From: Bryobacteraceae bacterium
GTDB taxonomy: Bacteria > Acidobacteriota > Terriglobia > Bryobacterales > Bryobacteraceae
Assembly (NCBI GenBank): GCA_019752335.1
Contig: JAIEMJ010000010.1
Location: 1-64,000, forward strand
DNA: 64,000 nt
Direction: 5' to 3'
The translations under genes and the position numbers were made by a program. Position 1 is the stretch's first letter. Every line of letters starts with the position of its first letter. Below, piece by piece: positions 1 to 8,805 of the stretch. The notes under the pieces are model-generated. The model worked only from the letters and a program-made list of their open reading frames with translations. It was not told the origin of the DNA and ran no database searches.

Positions 1-243
1 TACCAAAACGAGGTCAACCGCTCCTTCGAGCGCGCCCGAAAGGCTGTAGAATCAACCACTCGCCGGTCCGTTTCGTCACCCTCCCCAGCACCCCAGCCCC
101 CGGCCGCCCCGAGTGTACCGGTGGACCCACCGGAACGCCGCACTGCCCCCTCAATGGACTACCGTCCGGCAATCTCCACCCAATCCACCGTGGACGCCTC
201 ACTCGCTAGGACCTCCACCACGGAGGAGCCCTGCAGCGTCTGA
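1..243 (+). CDS. Possible 3' end of a truncated gene at the window edge
   Basis: Frame 1 is open from the first base to a TGA at 241-243. The first 20 or so codons (ending RARKAV) look like an ordinary helical protein with G/C-rich third positions; the rest is Pro/Ser/Thr-rich and has no recognisable domain. It would overlap the 3' end of the opposite-strand glycosidase-like gene by 85 bases, so the real coding part may be shorter or absent. No function can be assigned. Confidence 0.25.
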   Translation, partial: YQNEVNRSFERARKAVESTTRRSVSSPSPAPQPPAAPSVPVDPPERRTAPSMDYRPAISTQSTVDASLARTSTTEEPCSV

Positions 244-1682
244 GGGGCGCGCCAGACGCGGAAAGGATGATTGGGCAGGGGCTTTCCCACGGGGGATGGC
301 TGGTTCAGCGCCGGGCATACCTCGCCATTCACGCGGACTTCGCCCACCTTCCCGTCCACCGACAGTCGCACCTCCGCCTCCCGCAGCGCGGGACCCACCG
401 GCAAACGGAACGCCGCGGCTTGGCCCGCCTCCAACCGCTTGGGCAGGGCGGCGACACCGGTTTCGCCCGGCGCATATGTGTCGGAGAAGGTCAACACGTG
501 CCGTCGCGGCTTCCCCGCCAACGTCGCCAGCGAGCCGCACTCGCGCAGCGCCAATCGCGTATCTTCGCCGGACTCCATCGCCGTTTCGCTATCCATGTAG
601 TTGAACAGGTAGATGCGGTCCGCCCCCCGCGCCAGCAACGCCGCCGCCGCGCCGCGCACCGTCTCGAGCGAATTGAACTGAATCGGCCGAAACGCATTGT
701 AGGGCCGCACGATCAGCTCCAGCCCCGCCCCCAGCAGGACCCGGGCAGGCAACAACCGCCGCCACCATTCCATCGGCATATCCGGCTCAATCGTATTCCA
801 GAACGGACACGCCACCACCAGATCCACCCAGCCTTGTTGCGCCCACTCGACCGCATCGAGCCCCATCAGATAGGCCGTCTGCGGTCGCGACGCCACCCGG
901 ACGCCCAGCCGCAAACGCCGGCCCCGCTTGCGGCCCCATTGGTCCAGCAAGGCGCGCGTACGCCGCATAAATTCGCTCAGCTTCGGCCGTCCCGCATCTT
1001 CCTGCCCCGCCCGCAGATGATGCGGAAAGCGCATCCAGTCAAGCTCCAGGCCGTCGAAGTCGTAGCGCGCGCAGTACTCCTCGATCAGCCGAAAAGAATA
1101 CTCACGCACTTCGGCTTGGCCGAAGTCGAGGGCGCGGTCGGCGCCGGAACTGAAACGCCAGGGCGATCGCCGGAACTCCGGATGCTGCCGCCAAAACGTG
1201 GAGTGCATGTAGCTGGCTTCGTCCTCGACGTTGTGCAGATCATTCATGCGCATGCTGATCCAGGGCGACATCCCGTGTTGACGGGCGCGGGCGATCCACA
1301 GCGCATAAGGGTCAATCTGCCGCTGGGCCAGATCCCAGGCAGTGTGGATCCACCGCCGCGCCCCGGCCCGCGCCGCCGCCGGAGTAGACCGCAGCAGCGG
1401 CTGATCGTCCGGCCCCTGGGGATCGTAGCCCTTCCAGATCGGATCCCAAGCCTGGCTGGCAAAGCTCGTCCGCATGCTGTTCGCGCTCAGCATCATCTCG
1501 CGAATCTGCGTGCCGCGATACTGGTCCATAAACGCGGCGACCGTAGCGGCATCCAGCTTTTGCCCGGCGCGCGTCGAAAAGAAGTGGCTGTTGTCCTCGT
1601 TGAAGCAGAGCCCCGTAGCCGTGGCCGCGGGCGCCGCCCAGGCAGCCAGTGGCAGCGGGAGAAACGCGCGGCGCGAGGTCAA
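159..1682 (-). CDS. Secreted glycoside hydrolase-like TIM-barrel protein
   Basis: A 507-residue protein with a twin-arginine-like leader (MTSRRAFLPL, then an Ala-rich stretch) that suggests export. The body resembles the glycosidase-like (GHL10-type) TIM barrels: a long conserved block includes the strand FDGLELDWMRFP near residue 220, where acidic residues at a strand end are typical of retaining glycosidases, then WVDLVVACPFWN. The last 120 residues look like a beta-sandwich. Its ATG lies inside the TGA of the upstream thioredoxin-like gene (ATGA overlap), so it is the last gene of a four-gene operon with a sugar isomerase and an SDR dehydrogenase, which fits carbohydrate breakdown. Substrate cannot be inferred. 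Confidence 0.7.
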   Translation of the reverse strand: MTSRRAFLPLPLAAWAAPAATATGLCFNEDNSHFFSTRAGQKLDAATVAAFMDQYRGTQIREMMLSANSMRTSFASQAWDPIWKGYDPQGPDDQPLLRSTPAAARAGARRWIHTAWDLAQRQIDPYALWIARARQHGMSPWISMRMNDLHNVEDEASYMHSTFWRQHPEFRRSPWRFSSGADRALDFGQAEVREYSFRLIEEYCARYDFDGLELDWMRFPHHLRAGQEDAGRPKLSEFMRRTRALLDQWGRKRGRRLRLGVRVASRPQTAYLMGLDAVEWAQQGWVDLVVACPFWNTIEPDMPMEWWRRLLPARVLLGAGLELIVRPYNAFRPIQFNSLETVRGAAAALLARGADRIYLFNYMDSETAMESGEDTRLALRECGSLATLAGKPRRHVLTFSDTYAPGETGVAALPKRLEAGQAAAFRLPVGPALREAEVRLSVDGKVGEVRVNGEVCPALNQPSPVGKPLPNHPFRVWRAPQTLQGSSVVEVLASEASTVDWVEIAGR

Positions 1683-2584
1683 CCGCGTCCGCCGGTGAGT
1701 TTGCGGACTTCCGGGAGTAACTCCTCGTAAGTCATCTTGCCGGGATGGTAGAGCCGCACCAAGCCCGCCGCATCCACTAAGACCAGCGTCGGCGAAGTAC
1801 TCGATCCATACTGCTTGAAGTTCTCCTCGCTCACCGGCGACGGCGCATCGGCTAAGTCCGCGTAGAATTCTTTGCGGACCTTGTCGATATACTTGATCTC
1901 CGCGGCCGGCGTAGTATCCGCGCCGCCAGCGACATAGCCATAGCGCTGCGTCGGCATCAGCACCGTTAAGCCGGGAAATTCCCGCCGTAACTTCGCCAGC
2001 ACCGGACCCTGCATCTTACAATCGGCGCACCAATGCGCCCAGAAAAACAGCACCACCGGCTTTCCTTTGTAACTCGCGAGTAACTTCGGCTTGCCGCCCA
2101 CCCACTCCGCAATATCCAAGGCGGGCGCCGGTTGCCCACTGAGCGAGAGTAAGTTCAAATTCTTTTGGATACGCGCCCGCATCGACGTGGCTTTCCAGGC
2201 CTTCACCTCCTGGCTCAAAAACGCCACGGCCTCGGAACGCTGGCCGCGCGCCGCCAGCGCTTGGCCCTGCACCTCGATCGACGCGCCCAGGCCAATCGGC
2301 AAATGCGGCTCCGCGTCCACTGGGCGGGACTTCAACAGCGCCAGTGCCATCTCCCGCGTCTTGCCCGCGTAAGTGAGCGCCTGGTCATACTTCTTCGCCG
2401 CCAGGGCCGCGCGGCCCAGCCAGGAGTAAGCTTCGAGGTATTCGCCGTTTGCCCCTTGCGACGCCTTGAAGGCGGCCGCCATCTTCTCGGCTCCCGCGAA
2501 ATCGCCGCCCTGCGCCAGCGCTTTCACCTCAGCCACCACCTGCCCATGCAGGCTTACCGCCAACAGCAACCAGCACCATCTCAT
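1679..2584 (-). CDS. TlpA/thioredoxin-like protein with N-terminal helical repeats
   Basis: A 301-residue protein with a short hydrophobic leader (MRWCWLLLAVSLHGQ). Residues about 20-140 are Ala-rich helices resembling TPR repeats. The C-terminal half is a thioredoxin fold with the redox pair in FFWAHWCADCK and a cis-Pro segment SSTSPTLVLVD. TlpA-type proteins act outside the cytoplasmic membrane as thiol reductants. Both ends are coupled by ATGA overlaps: to the SDR gene upstream and the glycosidase-like gene downstream. Role in this sugar-related operon is unknown. Confidence 0.75.
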   Translation of the reverse strand: MRWCWLLLAVSLHGQVVAEVKALAQGGDFAGAEKMAAAFKASQGANGEYLEAYSWLGRAALAAKKYDQALTYAGKTREMALALLKSRPVDAEPHLPIGLGASIEVQGQALAARGQRSEAVAFLSQEVKAWKATSMRARIQKNLNLLSLSGQPAPALDIAEWVGGKPKLLASYKGKPVVLFFWAHWCADCKMQGPVLAKLRREFPGLTVLMPTQRYGYVAGGADTTPAAEIKYIDKVRKEFYADLADAPSPVSEENFKQYGSSTSPTLVLVDAAGLVRLYHPGKMTYEELLPEVRKLTGGRG

Positions 2585-3336
2585 GTTAGTAAGTATCCTC
2601 CGTCCACAATAATCGTCTGTCCGGTCACATAGGAGCTTTTCCCACTCGCCAACATCAACGCGATTTCCGCGATTTCGATCGGCTGCCCTAAGTGCCGCAT
2701 CGGCTGGTTACCGAGAAAACGATCCCGCCGCGCGTCGTCTTTCCAATAGAATTCACTCAACTGCGTTTGAATTAATCCCGGCGCAATCGCATTCACTCTC
2801 ACCCCCGACGGCCCCAATTCCAAGGCATAAGACTGCGTCATCATAATCAACGCCGCCTTCGTCATCGAATACAGCAAGCTCTGCGGCTGCGGCCGCAATC
2901 CCGCTACCGACGAAATATTGATAATTGACCCTGACCCCTGCGCCACCATCACCGGCGCAATCGCCTGCGTCAAACGCCACGCACTCTTTACATTCGTCTC
3001 AATCATCTTGTCGAACTGCACTTCGCCGAACTCGAGGCAAGGGCCTTGCGCGATGTTCGTGGCGGCGTTATTCACCAGCACGTCCAAACGGCCATTGTGC
3101 GCCTTGGCGCGGCCCACTAAAGCCTCCAGATCAGCCGCCTTGCCGACATGCGCCACCACGGGAATCGCTTGCCCCGAATGGCCCAACCCGTTTAACCGGC
3201 CGGCCGCTTCTTCCAGCGTCTCCGCCTTGCGTCCGCAGATAAACACGGCCGCGCCTTCGCGCATCAGCACGCCCGCAATCGCTTCGCCGATGCCCCGGCT
3301 GGCGCCGGTGACGATCGCCGTCTTCCCCTTCATCAT
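2581..3336 (-). CDS. SDR-family NAD(P)-dependent oxidoreductase
   Basis: A 251-residue classical short-chain dehydrogenase. It has the cofactor motif TGASRGIG at residues 9-16, the NNAA motif, and the catalytic Ser/Tyr/Lys set in NISSVAG and YSMTK. The end VTGQTIIVDGGYLLT is the usual SDR C-terminus. A longer in-frame ORF exists upstream, but that extension is antisense of the isomerase gene; the start at 3336 gives an exact ATGA overlap with that gene and is clearly preferred. Together with the isomerase it probably oxidises or reduces a sugar or polyol; substrate unknown. Confidence 0.88.
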   Translation of the reverse strand: MMKGKTAIVTGASRGIGEAIAGVLMREGAAVFICGRKAETLEEAAGRLNGLGHSGQAIPVVAHVGKAADLEALVGRAKAHNGRLDVLVNNAATNIAQGPCLEFGEVQFDKMIETNVKSAWRLTQAIAPVMVAQGSGSIINISSVAGLRPQPQSLLYSMTKAALIMMTQSYALELGPSGVRVNAIAPGLIQTQLSEFYWKDDARRDRFLGNQPMRHLGQPIEIAEIALMLASGKSSYVTGQTIIVDGGYLLT

Positions 3337-4370
3337 GCTAGGTTCTCCAATACCTTTCGAGTGTAAGCGGCACTCGCCGCTAAGTCCGCCTGCTGGGCCG
3401 CCGCCACCTGGTCCTTCGCCGGATTCACGTACGGCGCCAGCGGCTTGGCGAGTTCCGCATAGTTGATGAACCGCGCGTACTCCCAGGCCGGCATGCGCGA
3501 ATAGGCTTCCCAAAACTGGGGCTCCTGCACCTTGAAAAGCCGCGGCCCAAAGCAGATGATCTCCATCGAGAGCGCCTTGCCCGGGCACAGTTGCACGTAC
3601 TTCTTCACCCATTCGCCAATCCGAATGTTGCCCTCGCCCATGCGCATCCACTGCACCTGCAGTCCCTCTTCGGTACGCCACAGATAGCTATCGCGCACGT
3701 GGCTGGTGAGCACATAGGGCGCCAGAGTTTCAAGCGTCAAGTGCGGATCTTCGAGCGCCCAGACGGGGTTGCCGGAGTCGAGGCACGCGCCGACGGTGTC
3801 CTTGCCAGCGGCCTCAATCAAGGCCTTCAGCTCACGCGCCTGCAAGTCGCCCGCATGGTTCTCGACCGCGATCTTCAGGCCAGCATCCTGCGCGCGGGTG
3901 CGCACGGCGCGCAGGGTCTTCACGCAGTTCTCGATGTGCTGCTCCAGCGGCACGGCTGTCCGCCGGTCATCCAGGCTGCCCAATACACAGCGCACCAGTT
4001 TCGACCCCGCCACCCGCGCCCCTTCAATCACGCGCGCGAGTTGCTCGACGGCCGTGCCCTGCGCCGGGTCAAAGCGTTTGGAAGTCTCGCAGATCGAGAG
4101 CATCCCGATCTCGAGCGCGATGCCCAGCCTCTCCGCGTGCACGCGGACCCGCTTCAGATGCTCCGGCTCCAGGCCGCCGAGGAAGCGCAGCTCGGAGAAA
4201 TGCACCACCTCGGCGCCGAGCCTGGCGCAATAGTCCAGGTATTCGAAGGCCGTGAAATTGGAGTTGCGGATGCTAAACAGGTCCACTCCGAATTTGATGT
4301 TGGGTTTCATGGAAGCGGCTACCGTTGCCAGGCTGGCACTACTCGCGGCGACAAATGCGCGACGATTCAT
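3333..4370 (-). CDS. Sugar phosphate isomerase/epimerase-like TIM barrel
   Basis: A 345-residue member of the xylose isomerase-like TIM-barrel superfamily. A Tat-like N-terminus (MNRRAFVAASSASLA) suggests export. Metal-site motifs typical of the family are visible: VENHAGD near residue 180, GACLDSGN near residue 208 and TSHVRD near residue 232. It is the first gene of an operon with SDR, TlpA-like and glycosidase-like genes, each joined by four-base overlaps. Substrate is not predictable; other members act on inositol derivatives, ketoses or hydroxypyruvate. Confidence 0.8.
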   Translation of the reverse strand: MNRRAFVAASSASLATVAASMKPNIKFGVDLFSIRNSNFTAFEYLDYCARLGAEVVHFSELRFLGGLEPEHLKRVRVHAERLGIALEIGMLSICETSKRFDPAQGTAVEQLARVIEGARVAGSKLVRCVLGSLDDRRTAVPLEQHIENCVKTLRAVRTRAQDAGLKIAVENHAGDLQARELKALIEAAGKDTVGACLDSGNPVWALEDPHLTLETLAPYVLTSHVRDSYLWRTEEGLQVQWMRMGEGNIRIGEWVKKYVQLCPGKALSMEIICFGPRLFKVQEPQFWEAYSRMPAWEYARFINYAELAKPLAPYVNPAKDQVAAAQQADLAASAAYTRKVLENLA

Positions 4371-4418
4371 GCTTCAGATTGTCTCAGTTTTGGACCCCGA
4401 TCTGCTCCGTGCAGGCGA

Positions 4419-4823
4419 TCAGGTCGCCCGAAAGCGCCGTAGCGCCAAGCGTTCTGCGATTCGCCACGGATCGTTCAGCCGGAGAATCCGGATGGTGGCC
4501 TCTCCTGCATCCGACAACGGTTGAAGGACAGCTCGGTCGAAACGGAAGTGTTCGTCCCAGGTTTGCCGTCGTGGGTGAAACAGCCGGACCGGATGGCCGG
4601 CTTCATTGAGGGCAGCGATGTCAGAGCCCTTGTGCCGGTTACAAGCCACGCAAGCCAAGGCTAAATTATCCTCGGTCGGGGCTCCCCCATGCTTCCTGCT
4701 TACGATATGGTCCAATTGATGCGGGTAGCCGCTATGTTCTTCGCGCAACTGGCAGTATTCGCAAGCCCAGCTTGCCCGGAAAGCCACCCGCCGCCGGACG
4801 TCGTCGCTAACCGCCCTAGGCAC
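4419..4823 (-). CDS. HNH endonuclease
   Basis: A 134-residue protein with a complete HNH signature: zinc pair CEYC near residue 21, LDHIVSRKHGG with the catalytic His, then ALACVACNRHKG with the second Cys pair and Asn. About 60 residues of unknown role follow (RLFHPRRQTWDEHF), a tail seen in many bacterial HNH proteins outside known mobile elements. It overlaps the small gene upstream by 8 bases, so the two are co-translated. Stand-alone HNH proteins act in restriction, toxins or mobile elements; which applies here is not clear. Confidence 0.85.
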   Translation of the reverse strand: MPRAVSDDVRRRVAFRASWACEYCQLREEHSGYPHQLDHIVSRKHGGAPTEDNLALACVACNRHKGSDIAALNEAGHPVRLFHPRRQTWDEHFRFDRAVLQPLSDAGEATIRILRLNDPWRIAERLALRRFRAT

Positions 4824-5061
4824 CTGAGAGGATCAGACGGGCCTTGGCCTTGGCCATGCGCATCAGGTGTTCCAGATGCATACAGTGATCAAGTTCGAGC
4901 TTTTCGTCGTCCGAGAGAGCGCCCTCTTTCTCGCGATCAATCAGATCTTCGAGGCGCAGGATCGCTTCCGCCGAGGGGCGGAAGTGTATAATCGCCGTTG
5001 GTGTTGTCCCAGCCGCGATGAAGTCGACGATCTCCTGCTCTGCCGATGCCGCTACACTCAT
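4816..5061 (-). CDS. Small partner protein of the HNH nuclease
   Basis: An 81-residue, mostly alpha-helical protein with acidic charge (EDLIDREKEGALSDDE) and a helical C-terminus rich in His, Met and Lys. It has no catalytic motif. The 8-base overlap with the HNH gene implies a fixed pair. Small acidic proteins encoded just before a nuclease are often antitoxins or inhibitors; that role is inference only. It is divergent from miaE, with about 35 bases between start codons. Confidence 0.7.
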   Translation of the reverse strand: MSVAASAEQEIVDFIAAGTTPTAIIHFRPSAEAILRLEDLIDREKEGALSDDEKLELDHCMHLEHLMRMAKAKARLILSGA

Positions 5062-5095
5062 CCTGTTCTAATCTTACACCCGAATCGGCACAGTT

Positions 5096-5728
5096 TTGGA
5101 GCGCGCTAAGCTGGAGCGAGTGCTGGAAAAGCTCGACCAACTCCCGTTAGCCTCGCGCACCCCCCTCGCCTGGGGAGCGCAAGCGCTCGCCGATCCGCTC
5201 GCCCTCCTGGTGGACCACGCCTTTCTCGAAATGAAAGCCGCCCAGAACGCCATGGAACTGATGACACGCTGGCCGCAGGATTGGACGCCCGGTTGGGTGG
5301 AGACCATGACCAGCGTCGCCCGCGACGAGACGGCGCATCTGGCGCAGGTCTCCCGCCTGCTGATTCGCCGGGGTGGACGCATGGAACGCGGCCACAAGAG
5401 CACCTACGCGGCGGCCTTGCGCAAGCTGGTCCGCTCCGGCAAAGCGCCCGAAACATTGGACCGTCTTTGTGTTTCGGCCTTGATCGAGGCCCGTTCCTGT
5501 GAGCGCTTCGCGGTGCTCGCGGCCAGCACCAGCGACGAGGAACTGGCGAAGTTCTACCAGGCCTTGTTTTCCTCGGAGATGGGCCATTACAAAGTCTTTC
5601 TGAAGCTGGCGCACAAGATGGCGCCAAAGGACGAAGTCGCGCGGCGTTGGGAGCAATTGCGTCAGGCCGAAGCGGTCATCATCGCCGCCGAGCCCCCGGG
5701 CTGCCGAATCCATTCGGGCTTGGCGTAA
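5096..5728 (+). CDS. miaE: tRNA-(ms2io6A)-hydroxylase, MiaE family
   Basis: A 210-residue ferritin-like di-iron protein. MiaE hydroxylates the isopentenyl group of the hypermodified adenosine at position 37 of tRNAs reading U-starting codons. Recognisable elements are EMKAAQNAMELM and DETAHLAQVS, which supply iron-ligating Glu and His, and the matching pair in the second half (EARSCERF, SSEMGHYKVF). Length fits the family. The start is a TTG at 5096 with no clear Shine-Dalgarno sequence, so the true start could differ by a few codons. It ends three bases before the convergent hydrolase gene. Confidence 0.88.
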   Translation: MERAKLERVLEKLDQLPLASRTPLAWGAQALADPLALLVDHAFLEMKAAQNAMELMTRWPQDWTPGWVETMTSVARDETAHLAQVSRLLIRRGGRMERGHKSTYAAALRKLVRSGKAPETLDRLCVSALIEARSCERFAVLAASTSDEELAKFYQALFSSEMGHYKVFLKLAHKMAPKDEVARRWEQLRQAEAVIIAAEPPGCRIHSGLA

Positions 5729-5731
5729 GCA

Positions 5732-6517
5732 CTACTCGAACGAGGCCAGGAAGGCCAGCACATGCGCCAGCGTGGTTTGCGTAGCGGCCCAATGCAAGGC
5801 GTGGCCGGCGTGGACTTGCACCACCGTGGCATCGGCCGCCTCGCGCTCCAGGGCCGTGGCGTCGGCGTTGGTGAGCATGCCACCACGATCGGGGTCAGCC
5901 TGGAGGACAAGGGCCGGGCAGCGCAAGCCACGGAAGATCTCCTGCACCGGGTAGCCGTCGAGCCAGCGGCCTTCGGCGACGGGGTCGAGCACGGTGGGGT
6001 CCAGCCGGCGTAGGCAACTGGCGGCGAAGCGCAGGGTGGTGGCGTCACGCGTGTCGCCGCAGCGGATGGAATTGCCGGGGCCATAGCGCAACTCGGCCAG
6101 ATCGCGCGCCAGTTCGCCGATGGGCTTGGGTGAGCCGGCCAAGGTCCTGAGGGCGGTGAAGTAGCTGCCGAGGGGCGAGTCGTGAATGCGGTCACCCATG
6201 GTGTGGAAGGGCGGATCTTCCAGCACGACGCCGGTGACGCGCTTGGGCCGCATGGCGGCCACGGCGGCCGCGGCCATGGCTCCGAGTGAGTGCCCGTAAA
6301 CAAAGACGCGCTCCTGGGGCACGACGTCGAGGAAGTCGAGGGCGTCCTGGACGTAGTCGGTGACGTGGTAGGGTCCGCGGCGGGGCGACTCGCCGTGGCC
6401 GCGGAAGTCATGCTGGTGAAGATGGTAGTGCTCGCCCAGGGTGCCGGTGATCGGCGCGAAGGTCTCTGCCCGGCGGGTGAGTCCGTGAAGGAAGAGAATG
6501 GCGGCCTCGGATTTCAT
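5732..6517 (-). CDS. Alpha/beta-fold hydrolase
   Basis: A 261-residue alpha/beta hydrolase without a signal peptide. The oxyanion-hole motif FLHGLTRR is at residues 9-16, the nucleophile elbow is YGHSLGA near residue 97, the acidic residue is probably in LQADPDRGG, and the catalytic His is in HAGHALHW near the C-terminus. Nothing in the sequence fixes the substrate. It converges on miaE (3-base gap) and diverges from the ThuA-like gene with 37 bases between starts, so their promoters must be close. Confidence 0.85.
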   Translation of the reverse strand: MKSEAAILFLHGLTRRAETFAPITGTLGEHYHLHQHDFRGHGESPRRGPYHVTDYVQDALDFLDVVPQERVFVYGHSLGAMAAAAVAAMRPKRVTGVVLEDPPFHTMGDRIHDSPLGSYFTALRTLAGSPKPIGELARDLAELRYGPGNSIRCGDTRDATTLRFAASCLRRLDPTVLDPVAEGRWLDGYPVQEIFRGLRCPALVLQADPDRGGMLTNADATALEREAADATVVQVHAGHALHWAATQTTLAHVLAFLASFE

Positions 6518-6554
6518 CTGCTCAAGGATAGCCGAATCGTAGGAGGATAAGCAG

Positions 6555-7388
6555 ATGCGATTCCTTTGGTTACTCCTGCTGCTGACCGCGGCCCACGCGG
6601 CGGCGCCGAAGAAGATTGTGATTCTGGCGGGCCTGAAGAGCCACGGGCCGGGCTTTCATGAGTATGCCAAGAGCGCCAAATTGCTGAAGATCCTGCTGGA
6701 GCGCGCCACGCCGCTGGCGAAGGTGGAACTCCACTTCCGGGGTTGGCCGGACGAACCCACGACGCTCGACACCGCGGACTCCATCATCGTCATCTCCGAC
6801 GGCCAGGACGGCCACTTGGGCAGTCCCGTGCCGTTCCTGTTGCCCGAGCGCATGGCCATCATGGAGCGCCAAATGAAGCGCGGCTGCGGACTCGGGCTGA
6901 TTCACTTCTCGACGTTCTTCCCCGACGCGGATGGCCAGCGAATCCTGGCCTGGAGCGGCGGCTATTTTGACTGGCAGGACGAGACCGGCGCGCGCAAATG
7001 GTCTTCGGCGATCAAGACGCTGGAAGCGACCGTCGAGCCAGCCACGCCGGGCCACCCCGCACTGCGCGGGTTGGCGCCGTTCGCGCTGAAGGAGGAGTTC
7101 TACTACCAAATGGCTTTCCCGGCGAATCGCACCGGCTGGAAGCCGCTGCTCCGCGTGCCGGCGCTCGGCGGCACACCGGACTCGCAGACCGTCGCCTGGT
7201 CCGTGCAGCGGCGCGACGGCGGGCGCGGCTTCGGGACGTCGATGGGCCACTTCGACGCGAACTGGCAGGTGCCGGCTTACCGGAAGTTCTTCTTGAACCT
7301 GATCGCCTGGAGCGCCGGATTGAAGGTTCCCACGCGCGGATTCGAGGGCGAATTCGTCGAAGCTACCGGCGAAATCCCTTCTCGCTAG
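6555..7388 (+). CDS. Secreted ThuA-like domain protein
   Basis: A 277-residue protein with a signal peptide (MRFLWLLLLLTAAHAAA). The body is the ThuA-like glutamine-amidotransferase-related fold found in trehalose-utilisation proteins and common in Acidobacteria and Planctomycetes: AGLKSHGPGFHEY, then IVISDGQDG, GLGLIHF and GTSMGHFDANW near the C-terminus. The enzymatic role of the family is not settled. A strong Shine-Dalgarno AGGAGG at 6541-6546 supports this ATG. Its 3' end overlaps the likely original end of the broken endonuclease III-like gene on the other strand. Confidence 0.8.
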   Translation: MRFLWLLLLLTAAHAAAPKKIVILAGLKSHGPGFHEYAKSAKLLKILLERATPLAKVELHFRGWPDEPTTLDTADSIIVISDGQDGHLGSPVPFLLPERMAIMERQMKRGCGLGLIHFSTFFPDADGQRILAWSGGYFDWQDETGARKWSSAIKTLEATVEPATPGHPALRGLAPFALKEEFYYQMAFPANRTGWKPLLRVPALGGTPDSQTVAWSVQRRDGGRGFGTSMGHFDANWQVPAYRKFFLNLIAWSAGLKVPTRGFEGEFVEATGEIPSR

Positions 7389-8097
7389 GCCCACTATTGT
7401 TGGCTACACCATGCAGCTTTCCGGCGTTGAACGCGCAATTCGAAGCGACGGGGCAAAGATCGCACTTCGGGTTTAAGCTCTTGCATAGCTTCTGCCCATG
7501 TCACTTCAGAAGCAGGTAGCTCCGGATGCGGGAATCAAATTTGCGAGGCAGCCCATCTTCGATGAGTCGTTGCGCTTCGCAGTATGTGCGCCTGTAGTTA
7601 GCCTGTTCTTGGCCTGTGCGAAGGCGGACCAAGACGTAGGGGCAGTTAGAAGGGACGGCCGCCGTCGCTGAAATCCGCGCAAACAGCAGAATGCGATCCG
7701 CGCCTGGATCGGCGATGCTCGGAAATTGCTTCAGTGCGGTTCGCGCTTTCGCGAGAGCAAGGCCCTTAAGTCCCTCGCGTAAATCGCCCCCGTATTGCTT
7801 GAGAACGCGGCCGGCTATCTCCTGAAGGCGCATCGCTCTGAGTTCCGGAATCATCCCCCCCGGTTTTAGTGCATCGGCGAGCCTCGAGGGGTTGGCTTTC
7901 AGTATGTTTTCGGCAGTCACGCCAATTGTGCCATTCAATGACTCCCAGCCTTTGGTGCACTTCGGTTCACTGGCAGGGTATCCGCAGTGTAACCATACAA
8001 GGAACAAATAGGGGTCGGAAGGCCAAGGTGCAGATTGTTCTCCATGGTGGGCCGCCAGGGCGTCGAGAAGCTGAGTTAGAACCATTGCATTAGCCAT
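7363..8097 (-). pseudogene. Endonuclease III-like HhH-GPD glycosylase interrupted by in-frame TGA
   Basis: The open part (7501-8097, 198 codons) matches HhH-GPD base-excision glycosylases: a helix-hairpin-helix like stretch (FPSIADPGADRILLFA) and a C-terminal helical region ending in RIRSYLLLK. A TGA at 7501-7503 then stops the frame, but the same frame continues with HGQKLC and a perfect C-x6-C-x2-C-x5-C motif (7435-7488), the [4Fe-4S] signature of endonuclease III and MutY, and ends at a TAG at 7363. So the gene has lost its cluster domain to one nonsense codon, or is read through. The usual catalytic Asp site also looks changed (VPSN where family members have a D). Confidence 0.8.
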
Positions 8098-8226
8098 CGT
8101 GAAGACGGAACATGGTCAAAATAACTCGCGGTCAAGGTCCGTGCAAGGGATGGGGCAACCGTTTGCCCCACTTCCACGTGCCGTGGCGTTCCTTGAGAGG
8201 CGAGCTGGGGTTAACATCAAGGTACC

Positions 8227-8805
8227 GTGCAGTTCGGCAGTAGACTCCAGATCGAATTCGAAGCCAGGAAGACAAAGAACCCGCGATATTCCTTGCGCGC
8301 CTTCGCTGCCTCGATAGGAGCTGAGCACTCGACGGTTTCTCAAATCCTGCGAGGCACGAGGCCTGTTCCCACCGGAACGATCCGTGCGTGGGCGCTGAAA
8401 CTTGGCATGTTGCCGGAGGAGGCTGCGATTTATGTCGCAGCATCGCACGCTGCGACTCCGGAGAGCTCGCGTCGAGCGCAACAACTGTTGCATTGGACCG
8501 CGGAGGCCTTGGCGGTGATCAACGAGCCGGTTCATTTTGATATTTTGCGAATGACCCGGGATCCGGGGTTTCGGCCTGATGTGCGCTGGATCAGCCGGCA
8601 AACCGGAGTGAGCATTGACCACGTGAATATCGCGTTGACGCGCCTACTTCGGCTTCAGCTCCTAGAAATGGCTTCCGGGGAATGGAAGGATGTTACCGGT
8701 TTCCAGGAACTAACGGAGCGGAAGGTCCGGAAGCTGGCATTGGAACGAGTGCGGTGGGCGGCCGCGGAAAACCGAATCAATCTAGGAAGGAAATCCAACT
8801 CATGA
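8227..8805 (+). CDS. TIGR02147/DUF4423-like HTH regulator
   Basis: A 192-residue protein from a GTG start. Residues about 20-60 form a lambda-repressor-like helix-turn-helix (YSLRAFAASIGAEHSTVSQI). The C-terminal half resembles the TIGR02147/DUF4423 winged-helix family known from Fibrobacteres, Bdellovibrio and Acidobacteria (LLRLQLLEM, ELTERKVRK). It probably controls its own operon, since its stop codon overlaps the VOC gene start (ATGA). No inducer is evident. Confidence 0.72.
   Translation: MQFGSRLQIEFEARKTKNPRYSLRAFAASIGAEHSTVSQILRGTRPVPTGTIRAWALKLGMLPEEAAIYVAASHAATPESSRRAQQLLHWTAEALAVINEPVHFDILRMTRDPGFRPDVRWISRQTGVSIDHVNIALTRLLRLQLLEMASGEWKDVTGFQELTERKVRKLALERVRWAAAENRINLGRKSNS

Noticed and set aside
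267-1730. Long plus-strand ORF opposite the glycosidase-like gene
   Set aside because: Arg/Gln/His-rich product with no domain; mirrors the GC-rich third positions of the real minus-strand gene.
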